Shown here: piece after piece, positions 23,895 through 35,359 of the stretch
Layout: each line of letters opens with the position of its first letter
Position numbering within the stretch: position 1 is the first letter of the stretch
NCBI RefSeq assembly: GCF_030818075.1
Contig: NZ_JAUSZZ010000001.1
Span: 620,001-684,000 of the forward strand
Direction of reading: 5' to 3'
Source: Microbacterium proteolyticum
GTDB lineage: Bacteria; Actinomycetota; Actinomycetes; Actinomycetales; Microbacteriaceae
DNA length: 64,000 nucleotides
Made by a program: the position numbers and the translations under genes
Notes under the pieces: generated by a model
What the model saw: the letters and a program-made list of their open reading frames with translations, nothing else
Told to the model about the DNA's origin: nothing
The model's database searches: none

Positions 23895-26219
23895 ATGGGT
23901 GAGTCCTTCGGACTGACGACCGAGAAGCCGCGTCAGGGGGGCCTCGGCCCGCGGGTCGACGGCGACTGGTCGAGCACGGGCGCGTACGAGCACCCGGCCG
24001 CCGGATGGGGGGCCGCACTCACCGTGGGCAAGGTGCTGCTCGAGCAGCGTCAACCGGTCGCGGGCACCAAGGCAATGTTCACGATGAACCACCCGAAAAG
24101 CGGCTTCGACTGCCCGGGGTGCGCGTGGCCCGACGACAAGGGCGTCACCCTCGACATCTGCGAGAACGGCATCAAGCACGTCACGTGGGAGATGACGCAC
24201 AAGCGCGTCGGCAAGGAGTTCTTCGCCGCGCACTCGGTGACCGAGCTGTCGCAGTGGAGCGATTTCGAGCTGGAGGACGCCGGACGCCTCGTGGGCCCGA
24301 TGGTCTACGACGCCACCACCGACCACTACGTCCCCATCTCGTGGAACGACGCGTTCCGCCTCATCGCGCAGCAGCTGACGGCGCTGGAGTCCCCCGACCA
24401 GGCGGCGTTCTACACCTCGGGTCGCCTCAGCAACGAGGCGTCGTTCCTGTACCAGCTGTTCGCCCGCGAACTCGGCACGAACAACCTCCCCGACTGCTCG
24501 AACATGTGCCACGAAGGCTCGGGCCGCGGGCTCACGGCATCCCTCGCCACCGGCAAGGGAACCGCCGACCTCGAGGACTGGGAGAACGCCGACGCCCTCT
24601 TCATCCTGGGGGTGAACGCGGCGTCGAACGCCCCCCGCATGCTCACGAGTCTCGCGGAGGCGATCGATCGCGGCGCGCAGATCGTGCACGTCAATCCGCT
24701 CCGCGAGGTCGCGGCCACCCGCACGATCGTGCCGCACGAGATCGTCGACATGGCCACCTTCCACTCCACCCCGACCAGCACGATGAATCTGCAGGTGCGC
24801 CCCGGCGGCGACCTGGCCCTGGTCCGCGGTATGGCGAAGGTCGTCTTCGAGGCGTCGAAGACCGACCCGACCGCACTCGACCAGGCGTTCCTCGATGAGT
24901 ACACGTCCGGGTTCGACGACTACCGCGCGCTCGTCGAGGCGACGTCGTGGAGCGAGCTGGTGGAGCAGGCCGGCCTCACCGAGGCCGAGATCCGCGCCGC
25001 CGCCGCCGTCTACCTGGCCTCCGAGCGGTGCGTCATCAGCTGGTGCCTCGGCGTCAGCCAGCACCAGCACGGCGTCGACACCGTCCGCGAGATCGTCAAC
25101 CTCCTGCTGCTGCGCGGCAACGTCGGGCGGCTGGGCACCGGGCCGTCGCCCGTGCGCGGACACAGCAACGTGCAGGGCAACCGCACGTGCGGCATCAACC
25201 ACAAGCCCACCGAGGAGTGGCTCGCGAAGCTCGACGAGGTGTGCGGCATCACCTCCCCCCGCGAACCCGGCCTCGACACCGTCCACACCGTGGCTGCCCT
25301 GCATCGCGGCGACCTCAAGGTGTTCCTCGGCATGGGCGGCAACTTCGTGCGTGCGGCTCCCGACACGAAGCTCACCGCCGAGGGCATGAGCCGGTGCGAG
25401 CTGACCGCGCACGTCAGTACGAAGCTGAACCGCAGCCACCTCACCCATGGCAAGCAGGCGCTCATCCTCCCCTGCCTCGGCCGCACCGAGCGCGACGAGC
25501 AGGAGAGCGGGCCCCAGTCGATTTCGACCGAGGATGCCATGAGCGCGGTCATACTCTCGCGCGGCTCCCGCAAGCCCGCGTCGCCGCACCTGCTCAGCGA
25601 GCCCGAGATCATCGCGCGGATCGCCCGGGCGACCATGCCCGATTCGGCGACGCCCTGGGACTGGTACGTCGGCGACTACGACCGCATCCGCGACACCATG
25701 TCGCGCGTGCTGCCCGGCTTCGAGGGCTTCAACGAACTCGTGCGGCAGCCGTACGGCTTCCGCATCCCTCAGCCCGCCCGCGAGCGCGTCTTCCGGACGC
25801 CCTCGGGGAAGGCGGAATTCTCGGATGCCGCGCTGCCCGACGTCATCCCGGAAGAGGCCGACGTGCTCGTGCTGCAGACGATGCGCTCGCACGACCAGTG
25901 GAACACCACGATCTACTCCGCTGACGACCGCTACCGCGGTGTGCGCAACATCCGCGAGCTCGTGTTCATGAACCGCCGCGACATGAAGGAGCGCGGGATC
26001 GCCGAGGGCGATCTGGTCGACATCGTCGCCACCTCGCGCGACGGGTCGGTGCGGAGCGTGACGGCCTTCCGGGCGCTGGAGTACGACACCCCGCGCGGCA
26101 GCGCCGCGGGCTATTTTCCTGAGCTGAACGTGCTGCTCGGACCCGACGACTACAGCCGCCAGAGCGACCAGCCGCTGATGAAGGACATCCGGGTGCGCAT
26201 CGCGAAGACCGTCGCCTGA
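23895..26219 (+). CDS. FdhF/YdeP family molybdopterin oxidoreductase
   Basis: A 774-residue cytoplasmic molybdoenzyme related to formate dehydrogenase alpha subunits. It has the N-terminal cysteine pair SGFDCPGCAWP (about residues 69-79), then molybdopterin-binding domains. NMCHEGSG at about 203-210 occupies the place where true formate dehydrogenases have Sec or Cys. GNVGRLGTGPSPVRGHSNVQG is near 412-432, and a C-terminal dinucleotide-binding domain has FRTPSGKAEF. There is no Tat signal. No electron-transfer partner is adjacent. The physiological substrate of this family is not established, so formate is only one possibility. The ATG at 23895 has the RBS GGAGGG. Confidence 0.88.
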   Translation: MGESFGLTTEKPRQGGLGPRVDGDWSSTGAYEHPAAGWGAALTVGKVLLEQRQPVAGTKAMFTMNHPKSGFDCPGCAWPDDKGVTLDICENGIKHVTWEMTHKRVGKEFFAAHSVTELSQWSDFELEDAGRLVGPMVYDATTDHYVPISWNDAFRLIAQQLTALESPDQAAFYTSGRLSNEASFLYQLFARELGTNNLPDCSNMCHEGSGRGLTASLATGKGTADLEDWENADALFILGVNAASNAPRMLTSLAEAIDRGAQIVHVNPLREVAATRTIVPHEIVDMATFHSTPTSTMNLQVRPGGDLALVRGMAKVVFEASKTDPTALDQAFLDEYTSGFDDYRALVEATSWSELVEQAGLTEAEIRAAAAVYLASERCVISWCLGVSQHQHGVDTVREIVNLLLLRGNVGRLGTGPSPVRGHSNVQGNRTCGINHKPTEEWLAKLDEVCGITSPREPGLDTVHTVAALHRGDLKVFLGMGGNFVRAAPDTKLTAEGMSRCELTAHVSTKLNRSHLTHGKQALILPCLGRTERDEQESGPQSISTEDAMSAVILSRGSRKPASPHLLSEPEIIARIARATMPDSATPWDWYVGDYDRIRDTMSRVLPGFEGFNELVRQPYGFRIPQPARERVFRTPSGKAEFSDAALPDVIPEEADVLVLQTMRSHDQWNTTIYSADDRYRGVRNIRELVFMNRRDMKERGIAEGDLVDIVATSRDGSVRSVTAFRALEYDTPRGSAAGYFPELNVLLGPDDYSRQSDQPLMKDIRVRIAKTVA

Positions 26220-26375
26220 CGCGCCCTCTCCCCGCCGATCCCTGCGCGCGCGATCGTCCCCGAGGGGGGAGTTCGTCACAACCCGGCCGAACCTCCGTTG
26301 ACGACGCGTCGCCCACGTATTCCGCGCCTGTGAACACCGCTGACCGTCGCGACACGCGGGAGGGGCGTACCGGCG

Positions 26376-27617
26376 TCAGCGACGAGCCCACCGCGGCGCG
26401 CGCTCGGGCCGGGGTCCGATGCCGACGAGGAACGCCGGAATGACACTCAGACCCGGGACGATCCGAAGCAGGATCCCGGCGGCGCGCGGCAGGATCGCGG
26501 CGTTCCGCCCCTCGATCACCGGTGCGATCGCACGGGAGTGCACGAGACGCTGCAGCGACTGCATGACCGCCGTCGGCAACCGCCGGCGCCGCTGGACGCG
26601 AGCGAGCAGGCGCCCCGACCGCGGACCCGCCAACGACCCCCGCCGCAGCGGCCCGGCTAGCAGTCGCGCCGCGGCTACGGCATCCTGAACCGCCAGGTTG
26701 ATGCCCACGCCCCCGGCGGGCGACATGGCGTGCGCCGCATCGCCGATGCAGACCACACCGTTGGCGTGCCAGCGGCGCAGGCGATCGACGCGCACGTCGA
26801 GGTGTTTGACGTCGTCCATCGTCGCGATCGAGGCGGTGTCGCCGGCGAGGTCGGGCAGCAGCTCTGCGACATCGGCCCGGAACGCGTCGATTCCGGCGGC
26901 GCGGAGCGCGGCATCCGTGCCCTTGCGCGCGATCCACGCGACCTGCACGTACCCTCGGCGCGGGATGGGGATGCCGATCCGGCCCCGGCGGATGCGCGGG
27001 AGGAGCACGTCGGCGAGCCGCTGGTCGGTGGTGATGCGGAACCACCACACGTCGAACGGCACGGGGAACTCCCGGAGCGGCAGATCGAGCGCGCGCCGCA
27101 CGGTCGACCATCGGCCGTCGGCCGCGACGGTGAGATCCGCCCGCACCTCGCCGTCACCCTCGGGCGAGCGGAACGTCAACCCACGAACGCTCCCGCCGCC
27201 CCGCAGCACCCCCGTGACCTCGTGCTCGCGCAGCAGGGTGAAGGTCGGCTCGGCCGAGGCGGCTTCGGCCAGCAGATCGAGCAGGTCCCACTGCGGAACC
27301 ATCGCGATGTAGGGGTGGGGCGTCGGCAGTCGTGTGAGATCGGCGACGACGACCTCCGGTCCGGCTTCCGTCGGCAGGCGCAACTGGCGCACGTGCGACT
27401 GCGGCAGTCGGTCGAAGCGCGCGAACAGGCCGAGGTCGTCGAGCAGGCGCAGGGTGGAGGGGTGCACGGTGTCGCCGCGGAAGTCGCGGAGGAAATCGCG
27501 ATGCTTCTCGATCACGGTGACCCGGATGCCGCGTCGCGCGAGCAACAGCCCGAGAACCATTCCGGCCGGTCCGCCACCGGCGATCACGCACGTGGTGCGA
27601 AGGGTCTGCACGGCCAT
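26376..27617 (-). CDS. FAD-dependent monooxygenase (aromatic hydroxylase family)
   Basis: A 413-residue flavoprotein of the PHBH/TetX group. The Rossmann motif GGGPAGMVLGLLLARRG is at residues 14-30, the DG motif TVAADGRWSTVRRA at about 163-176, and the GD motif CIGDAAHAMSPAGGVGINLA at about 288-307. Such enzymes hydroxylate an aromatic or related substrate using NAD(P)H and oxygen. The start at 27617 has the RBS GGGAGGAC. No pathway genes surround it, so the substrate is unknown. It converges on the molybdoenzyme gene. Confidence 0.85.
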   Translation of the reverse strand: MAVQTLRTTCVIAGGGPAGMVLGLLLARRGIRVTVIEKHRDFLRDFRGDTVHPSTLRLLDDLGLFARFDRLPQSHVRQLRLPTEAGPEVVVADLTRLPTPHPYIAMVPQWDLLDLLAEAASAEPTFTLLREHEVTGVLRGGGSVRGLTFRSPEGDGEVRADLTVAADGRWSTVRRALDLPLREFPVPFDVWWFRITTDQRLADVLLPRIRRGRIGIPIPRRGYVQVAWIARKGTDAALRAAGIDAFRADVAELLPDLAGDTASIATMDDVKHLDVRVDRLRRWHANGVVCIGDAAHAMSPAGGVGINLAVQDAVAAARLLAGPLRRGSLAGPRSGRLLARVQRRRRLPTAVMQSLQRLVHSRAIAPVIEGRNAAILPRAAGILLRIVPGLSVIPAFLVGIGPRPERAPRWARR

Positions 27618-27785
27618 GGGGTCCTCCCGATGTCACCATTGTGCTCCCCCGGGGGACCGCGATCCAGGCCCCGACCGGCCGGCGCTCCCCCGGTGTCGGA
27701 CACGCCCGTCCGTGCACGTTCCGCGAAGCGCCGGGCGCACTTGACACCGCGGAGCCGCGTCCACTTGACTGGCGATCACAAGGCT

Positions 27786-27799
27786 TGTGAGCGATAACA
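27786..27799. promoter_or_regulatory. LacI-family operator-like site TGTGAGCGATAACA
   Basis: This 14-bp pseudo-palindrome with a CG centre matches the general form of LacI/GalR-family operators and differs from the E. coli lac operator core by one missing G. It is 134 bp upstream of the ricin-lectin protein start, and a -35-like TTGACT lies at 27765-27770. The regulator is not in the window. The rest of the 315-bp gap (27618-27932) has no supported gene. Confidence 0.5.
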
Positions 27800-27932
27800 G
27801 CGATGTTTGCGAAGCGGGCGCCGACCCGACGGTGCCGCAGCCCTGCGGAGGAGACCGGGTCGTCACGACACGACGCTCTCGTCTCCCCCTCCGACCACCG
27901 CCGGGGCGACCCGACGACGCGAAAGGCACCGC

Positions 27933-29267
27933 ATGTCACGGACGACGACGTCCCCGACGGGACTCCGCTCCCTCACGAGTGCCGCGACGGCGAAAGCCCT
28001 CGGCGCCGCGCTGCTGGCGGTCGTCATCGCCCTCGCGACGTTCGGGACCGCGGCACCCGCCGCCGCCTCCGACACGGGGCCCGCGGTCAGCGCGGTCGCA
28101 TCCGCACGATGCGCGGCCGGGAAGGTGCTCCTGGTCACCCGGGCGACGAACGACAGCGACGCGCCGGCGACCATCACCATCACGTCGGCGTGGGCATCCA
28201 AGACGCACACCGCGGTCGCGGCGGGCGCCACGGTCTCCACCTCGACGACGGTCCGCGCCGCCGCGGTGGAGGCGGGCACGGTCCAGGTCACCTCGACGGC
28301 GGCCTCGGGCTCGCGCACCGTGAGCGCACCGTTCGCTGCCACGCGCTGCTTGGGGACGCCTGTCGCCCCGGTGGGAACAGGCCCCAACCAGGAGATCCGG
28401 AACCAGCAGAACACCCTCTGCCTCGACGACTACAACTACGACACGACCCCCGGCGCCGAGGTGCGCCAGTGGACGTGCATGGAGGGGCAGAACCAGCTGT
28501 GGGGGATCGCCGACCGCGGCAACGGCTATGCCGAGATCAAGAACACCTATAGCGGTCTCTGCCTCGACACGCGCAACAGCGGCCCGGGCGTGCACCAGTG
28601 GACGTGCGGCACGGGCACCGGGCAGCAGTGGCAGCTGACCGACGTCGGCGGGGGCTGGACCGAGATCCGCAACAGGTCCAACGGCCTCTGCCTGGAGAGC
28701 ACCGCGTCACCGATCGACGGCGGTGTGCTCGCACAGGTCGCCTGCAACGGCACCGGCGTCCAACGCTGGCGCCTGACCGACCCGAACGTGTCGAAGATCA
28801 CCTACACGCTCGCGCAGTCGTCGAACCCGTCGGCTGACGAGATCGACGCCTACGCCCGCATCACCGACGCGATGGACCGCGCGGTGGCCCGCTTCAACAG
28901 GTTCAACAACACCCAGCTTCACCTTCGCGTGTCGTACGCTCCGGGCGTCGCCACCGCCGACGCAACCATCAACGGCGACGTCCGGTTCGGCGCCGACCGC
29001 TCGTACATGGTCGAGGGGACGGCTCTGCACGAGATGTCGCACACCGTGGGAGTCGGCACTGCATGGAACTTCCAGGCCAAATGCGACGCGCAGGACTGGC
29101 CCGCGGCACTGCCGCTGCTGAGGTCGTGGGACGGCGACGATGCACGGATCAACTGCGGCGGGAGCCACATGTGGCCGTATGGATTGAACTACTCCTCGGA
29201 GTTCAGCGAGACGGCGTTCGATCGCAACGTGCGGCTGGTGCAGGCGATGAAGCACGACGGGCTCTGA
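27933..29267 (+). CDS. Secreted ricin-type lectin with HExxHxxG metalloprotease-like domain
   Basis: A 444-residue secreted protein with a signal peptide at about residues 1-46 (hydrophobic core ALLAVVIALATFG, cleavage near AAA-S). A beta-sandwich-like segment spans about 50-135. A ricin B beta-trefoil (about 150-280) has three Q-x-W-type repeats (NQLWGI, GQQWQL, VQRWRL). The C-terminal domain contains HEMSHTVGVGT near residue 371, a zinc-binding HExxH followed by the spaced Gly. Whether the last domain is proteolytic or a glycan-acting metal domain is not resolved. The ATG at 27933 gives a normal signal peptide. Sugar-dependent control is suggested by the upstream operator-like site. Confidence 0.8.
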   Translation: MSRTTTSPTGLRSLTSAATAKALGAALLAVVIALATFGTAAPAAASDTGPAVSAVASARCAAGKVLLVTRATNDSDAPATITITSAWASKTHTAVAAGATVSTSTTVRAAAVEAGTVQVTSTAASGSRTVSAPFAATRCLGTPVAPVGTGPNQEIRNQQNTLCLDDYNYDTTPGAEVRQWTCMEGQNQLWGIADRGNGYAEIKNTYSGLCLDTRNSGPGVHQWTCGTGTGQQWQLTDVGGGWTEIRNRSNGLCLESTASPIDGGVLAQVACNGTGVQRWRLTDPNVSKITYTLAQSSNPSADEIDAYARITDAMDRAVARFNRFNNTQLHLRVSYAPGVATADATINGDVRFGADRSYMVEGTALHEMSHTVGVGTAWNFQAKCDAQDWPAALPLLRSWDGDDARINCGGSHMWPYGLNYSSEFSETAFDRNVRLVQAMKHDGL

Positions 29268-29285
29268 CATCGAAGACCGGAGCGC

Positions 29286-29310
29286 TAATATCTGCGTATG
29301 CACGTAGATA
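29286..29310 (+). promoter_or_regulatory. ArsR promoter/operator overlapping the start codon
   Basis: A 22-bp imperfect palindrome, TATCTGCGT-ATGC-ACGTAGATA (29289-29310, arms matching at 8 of 9 positions), is centred on the ATG at 29298. A TAATAT -10 box (29286-29291) ends six bases before that ATG, so transcription should begin at the start codon. Repressor binding would then cover both the -10 and the start site, typical of metal-sensing ArsR autoregulation. Confidence 0.6.
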
Positions 29311-29656
29311 ACCAGCCAGCGAGCTTGGGGCCCGAGTCGGAATACGTGGAGCTCGCGGTCGAAGTGTTCGCGATGCTCGCCGACGCGACGCGGGTCAAGA
29401 TCATCCTGGCGTTGCGCGGCGCAGGCGAGATGTCGGTGAACAGCATCGCCGAGGCCGTCGACAAGAGCCCGGCCGGCGTCTCCCAGCATCTGGCGAAGCT
29501 TCGACTCGCCCGCATGGTCTCGACGCGGCGCGAGGGCACGACCGTGTTCTACCGCCTCACCGATGAGCACGCGTCGGAGCTCGTCATCGCCGCGGTCAAT
29601 CAGGCCGAGCACGTCGTCGGCGCACCGGCGCACCACCTCGGCGGGCGGGTCGGCAC

Positions 29657-29660
<4 letters not shown>
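29298..29660 (+). CDS. ArsR/SmtB family metal-responsive repressor
   Basis: A 120-residue winged-helix repressor. The core starts at LAVEVFAMLADATRVKIILAL (residues 16-36) and the recognition region is NSIAEAVDKSPAGVSQHLAKLR. The C-terminus has His residues (EHVVGAPAHHLGG) that could bind a divalent metal such as zinc, nickel or cobalt. The stop overlaps the GTG of the cation efflux gene (GTGA), so sensor and transporter are coupled. The metal is inferred from the His-rich partner. Confidence 0.9.
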
Positions 29661-30802
<1,142 letters not shown>

Positions 30803-30825
30803 CGGCCGCCCGGCGCACCCCTCGG

Positions 30826-31821
30826 TCAGAGGTCCAGGTGCGTGAGGGCGGTCGCCGTCGTGCGGCGCACCGCGTCGATCGGGTCGGACCAGGCCTGCTC
30901 CCGGCCGACGGTTTCCGTCAGGGAGAACGCCGTCGCGGTCCCCGCCGGGGCAGCGACGACGCCCGCGACCACCAGGGCCGGCACGCTTCGCGCGGCCGCG
31001 AGGGCGAGCACGTGGCCCGGGCCCTTGCCCGCCAGGGTGGTCGCGTCGAACTCCCCCTCGCCGGTCAGCACGAGATCCGCGGCCGCGATCGCGGCGTCCA
31101 ACCCGAGCGTCTCGGCCACGAACGCCGCCCCGTCGACCAGCTCCGCCCCGGCCGCCGCGAGGGCACCCGACAACCCGCCCGCCGCTCCGGTGCGCGGCAC
31201 GCCCCGCACGTCGACCCCGAAACAGCGGGCCCAGTCCGCGGCATCCGTCTCCAAGCGCGCCGTGAGGCGCGCGACCATCGGACCGTCGGCCCCCTTCTGC
31301 GGTGCGAACACCCGCGCGGCCCCCGCGAACGTGACCGTCGTGTCGGTGAGCACCACGACCCGGCCCGCGGGGAAGGGCACGCGGTCTCCCAGCGCCTCGA
31401 TGGCCCCGCGCCCGCCGTCCGTCATCGCCGAGCCGCCCATGCCGACCAGCACCCGGGTCGCCCCGGCGTCGAGGGCGAGCGCGATGAGTTCGCCGACGCC
31501 GCGGCTCGTGGCGTTCCACGGGTCATTCGCCGCTGCTCCTCCGGCGAGCACGAGCCCGGATGCCGCTGCCGACTCGATCACGGCGGTGTCACCATCGAGA
31601 CGCCAGCCGGCATCGACGGAGAGGCCGAGCGGCCCGGTCACGGTGGTGCGACGGTTCGCCCCTCCGAAGGCGTCGAGCGTGCCGTCGCCACCGTCGGCCA
31701 TGGGGATGACGGTGATCACCGCGGCGGCCCACCGCTCGCGGACGGCCGCAGCCATGGCATCCGCCGCTTCGACCGCGGTCAGGGTGCCCTTGAACTTGTC
31801 GGGGGCGATGACGATGTGCAA
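30826..31821 (-). CDS. Glycerate kinase (GlxK family)
   Basis: A 331-residue cytoplasmic kinase phosphorylating glycerate. It opens with the family start HIVIAPDKFKGTLTAVEAA and has IPMADGGDGT near residues 40-49, VLVGMGGSAMTDGG near 144-157 and VLTGEGEFDATTLAGKGPG near 254-272. The start is a TTG at 31821 with the RBS GGAAGGA. It converges on the CDF gene with a 23-bp gap. Product position (2- or 3-phosphoglycerate) cannot be told from sequence. Confidence 0.9.
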   Translation of the reverse strand: MHIVIAPDKFKGTLTAVEAADAMAAAVRERWAAAVITVIPMADGGDGTLDAFGGANRRTTVTGPLGLSVDAGWRLDGDTAVIESAAASGLVLAGGAAANDPWNATSRGVGELIALALDAGATRVLVGMGGSAMTDGGRGAIEALGDRVPFPAGRVVVLTDTTVTFAGAARVFAPQKGADGPMVARLTARLETDAADWARCFGVDVRGVPRTGAAGGLSGALAAAGAELVDGAAFVAETLGLDAAIAAADLVLTGEGEFDATTLAGKGPGHVLALAAARSVPALVVAGVVAAPAGTATAFSLTETVGREQAWSDPIDAVRRTTATALTHLDL

Positions 31822-31880
31822 ACGGCGGTCCTTCCCGCCCGAGGTGAGCGCTGATCAGCCTACGTCGGGCGTGTACAGGG

Positions 31881-31912
31881 GCCCCGGCCGCCGCCACGGG
31901 GGCGGCCGGGGC
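31881..31912 (-). terminator. Terminator downstream of the CBU_0592-like gene
   Basis: A perfect 12-bp stem GCCCCGGCCGCC / GGCGGCCGGGGC (31881-31892 and 31901-31912) with an 8-base loop, nine bases beyond the stop of the small membrane protein gene. No T-tract. Confidence 0.7.
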
Positions 31913-31920
31913 GGTTGTCG

Positions 31921-32193
31921 TTACGACGCGGACGTCTCGCGACGGCGACGCGTGCGGACCCACTGCAGGCAGCCGTACACGCTGATGAGCAGCCAGAACC
32001 CCTCGATCACGGCGGACGAGAGGTTCCAGTGCGCGGCCAGCGAGACCAGCACCAGCACCGACGCGACGGCGTTCAGCAGCGAGTAGCGCAACTGGTCGAC
32101 CCGTACGCGGCCGATCTGCAGGAGGAAATACGTGACGACGACGAGCGCGACACCGACGAGGCCGATGATGTTGGCGAGCTCGGATGAAGACAT
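31921..32193 (-). CDS. Small membrane protein, CBU_0592-like family
   Basis: A 90-residue protein with three hydrophobic segments: IIGLVGVALVVVTYFLLQIG, LLNAVASVLVLVSLA and AVIEGFWLLISVYGCLQWV. A basic tail RTRRRRE should be cytoplasmic. The pattern fits the small CBU_0592 family of unknown function. The ATG at 32193 has the RBS AAGGATC. The TAA stop is rare in this window. Confidence 0.7.
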   Translation of the reverse strand: MSSSELANIIGLVGVALVVVTYFLLQIGRVRVDQLRYSLLNAVASVLVLVSLAAHWNLSSAVIEGFWLLISVYGCLQWVRTRRRRETSAS

Positions 32194-32553
32194 GACGACG
32201 ATCCTTTTCGAACCATCCCACCGCGCCCGGGGCGGTCGGTGGGAACTTTGAAGATGCGAGTGCCGGGGTGGCAGTCGCGCGAGGCCGTGCGGCCGTCTCA
32301 GAGTCCGAAGTCGTCGTACACGCTCGGAAGACTACCGCCGGCGCGGCGTCCAGGTGGAGGGATGCCGCGACAGGATGTGCCCGAAGGAGCGCGATGACCC
32401 GTGAGAACCCGCACTCCGTGCGCTTCGCGAAACCCGCGTGATCGTGCTCGGCATCTCGGGTGAGGACGACTTGATGGATGCCGAACTCGTCACGGTTCTG
32501 AGGAGGTCGTGCCGCCGCACCTGCCGTGACTCGAGCTGCACAACCTCAGCGAT

Positions 32554-32619
32554 GCGCACAACCTCAGCCCGGATGTCACGGAACGCGCTGAGTTTGCGTC
32601 CGTGACGGAGGTTGTGCGC
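32554..32619. other. Long imperfect stem-loop upstream of purL
   Basis: GCGCACAACCTC (32554-32565) pairs with GAGGTTGTGCGC (32608-32619), and inside it TCACGGA (32576-32582) pairs with TCCGTGA (32599-32605). The left arm also contains the second copy of a direct repeat CACAACCTCAGC (32539-32550 and 32557-32568). It lies upstream of the likely purL -10, so it may be a non-coding RNA, an operator region or a remnant element. The remainder of the 524-bp gap from 32194 has no convincing gene. Confidence 0.5.
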
Positions 32620-32671
32620 ACACCCGGCGGCTGTCCCGCCCCCACACCCGGGCAATGTCGGGCCACCCAAC

Positions 32672-32677
32672 TAGACT
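32672..32677 (+). promoter_or_regulatory. -10 box TAGACT for purL
   Basis: TAGACT lies 40 bp before the purL GTG. It predicts a short leader carrying the RBS TTGGAG at about 32703-32708. Confidence 0.4.
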
Positions 32678-32717
32678 GATCACCGTCCGGCCCCTGCGAT
32701 TCTTGGAGCTCAGCCGC

Positions 32718-35060
<2,343 letters not shown>

Positions 35061-35061
35061 G

Positions 35062-35101
35062 CCGGCGCGTCGCGCGGTCCACGGTGGCCGCGCGACGCCG
35101 G
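35062..35101 (+). terminator. Hairpin after purL
   Basis: CCGGCGcgTCGCGCGG (35062-35077) pairs with CCGCGCGACGCCGG (35088-35101) apart from a two-base bulge, directly after the purL stop. It may terminate or attenuate transcription before the small membrane peptide gene. Confidence 0.55.
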
Positions 35102-35143
35102 TCTCGACACGCACCACGACCACCACCCGAGAGGAGTCGCGCG

Positions 35144-35281
35144 ATGACCGATGACGACGACGACATGGCCGCGTTCAGCGACAAGCATCAACGCCGCGTC
35201 AAGGTCACCGCGTGGATCGTCATCGCCGCGCTCATCCTCACCGGCGGGGGCGCCACCGTCATCTCGCTGATCCTCGGCTGA
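35144..35281 (+). CDS. Small single-helix membrane protein (45 aa)
   Basis: ATG at 35144 with a strong RBS (GAGGAG, 35130-35135) encodes 45 residues. They comprise an acidic start MTDDDDDMAAFSDKHQRR, one membrane helix TAWIVIAALILTGGGATVISLIL and no C-terminal domain. The layout, RBS and clear helix make it a credible gene. Function unknown; the acidic N-terminus should be cytoplasmic. Confidence 0.65.
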   Translation: MTDDDDDMAAFSDKHQRRVKVTAWIVIAALILTGGGATVISLILG

Positions 35282-35359
35282 GTCGCCCACCCGGGCACGG
35301 TCCGCCCGAGGGCTCACCCTGCGTCGTTTCCGCACGCGCGAGGCGACGGAACCGGCGGC

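Noticed and set aside
23772..26279. 835-codon minus-strand ORF opposite the FdhF/YdeP gene
   Set aside because: Shadow ORF; the plus-strand protein has full-length family motifs and the antisense product has none.
27786..27799. Vector or E. coli contamination explaining the lac-operator-like site
   Set aside because: The flanks are native high-GC sequence, one operator base is missing, and LacI-family operators of this form are expected in Actinobacteria.
32332..32670. 112-codon minus-strand ORF upstream of purL
   Set aside because: No RBS, no recognisable domain, and it overlaps the stem-loop and the predicted purL promoter.
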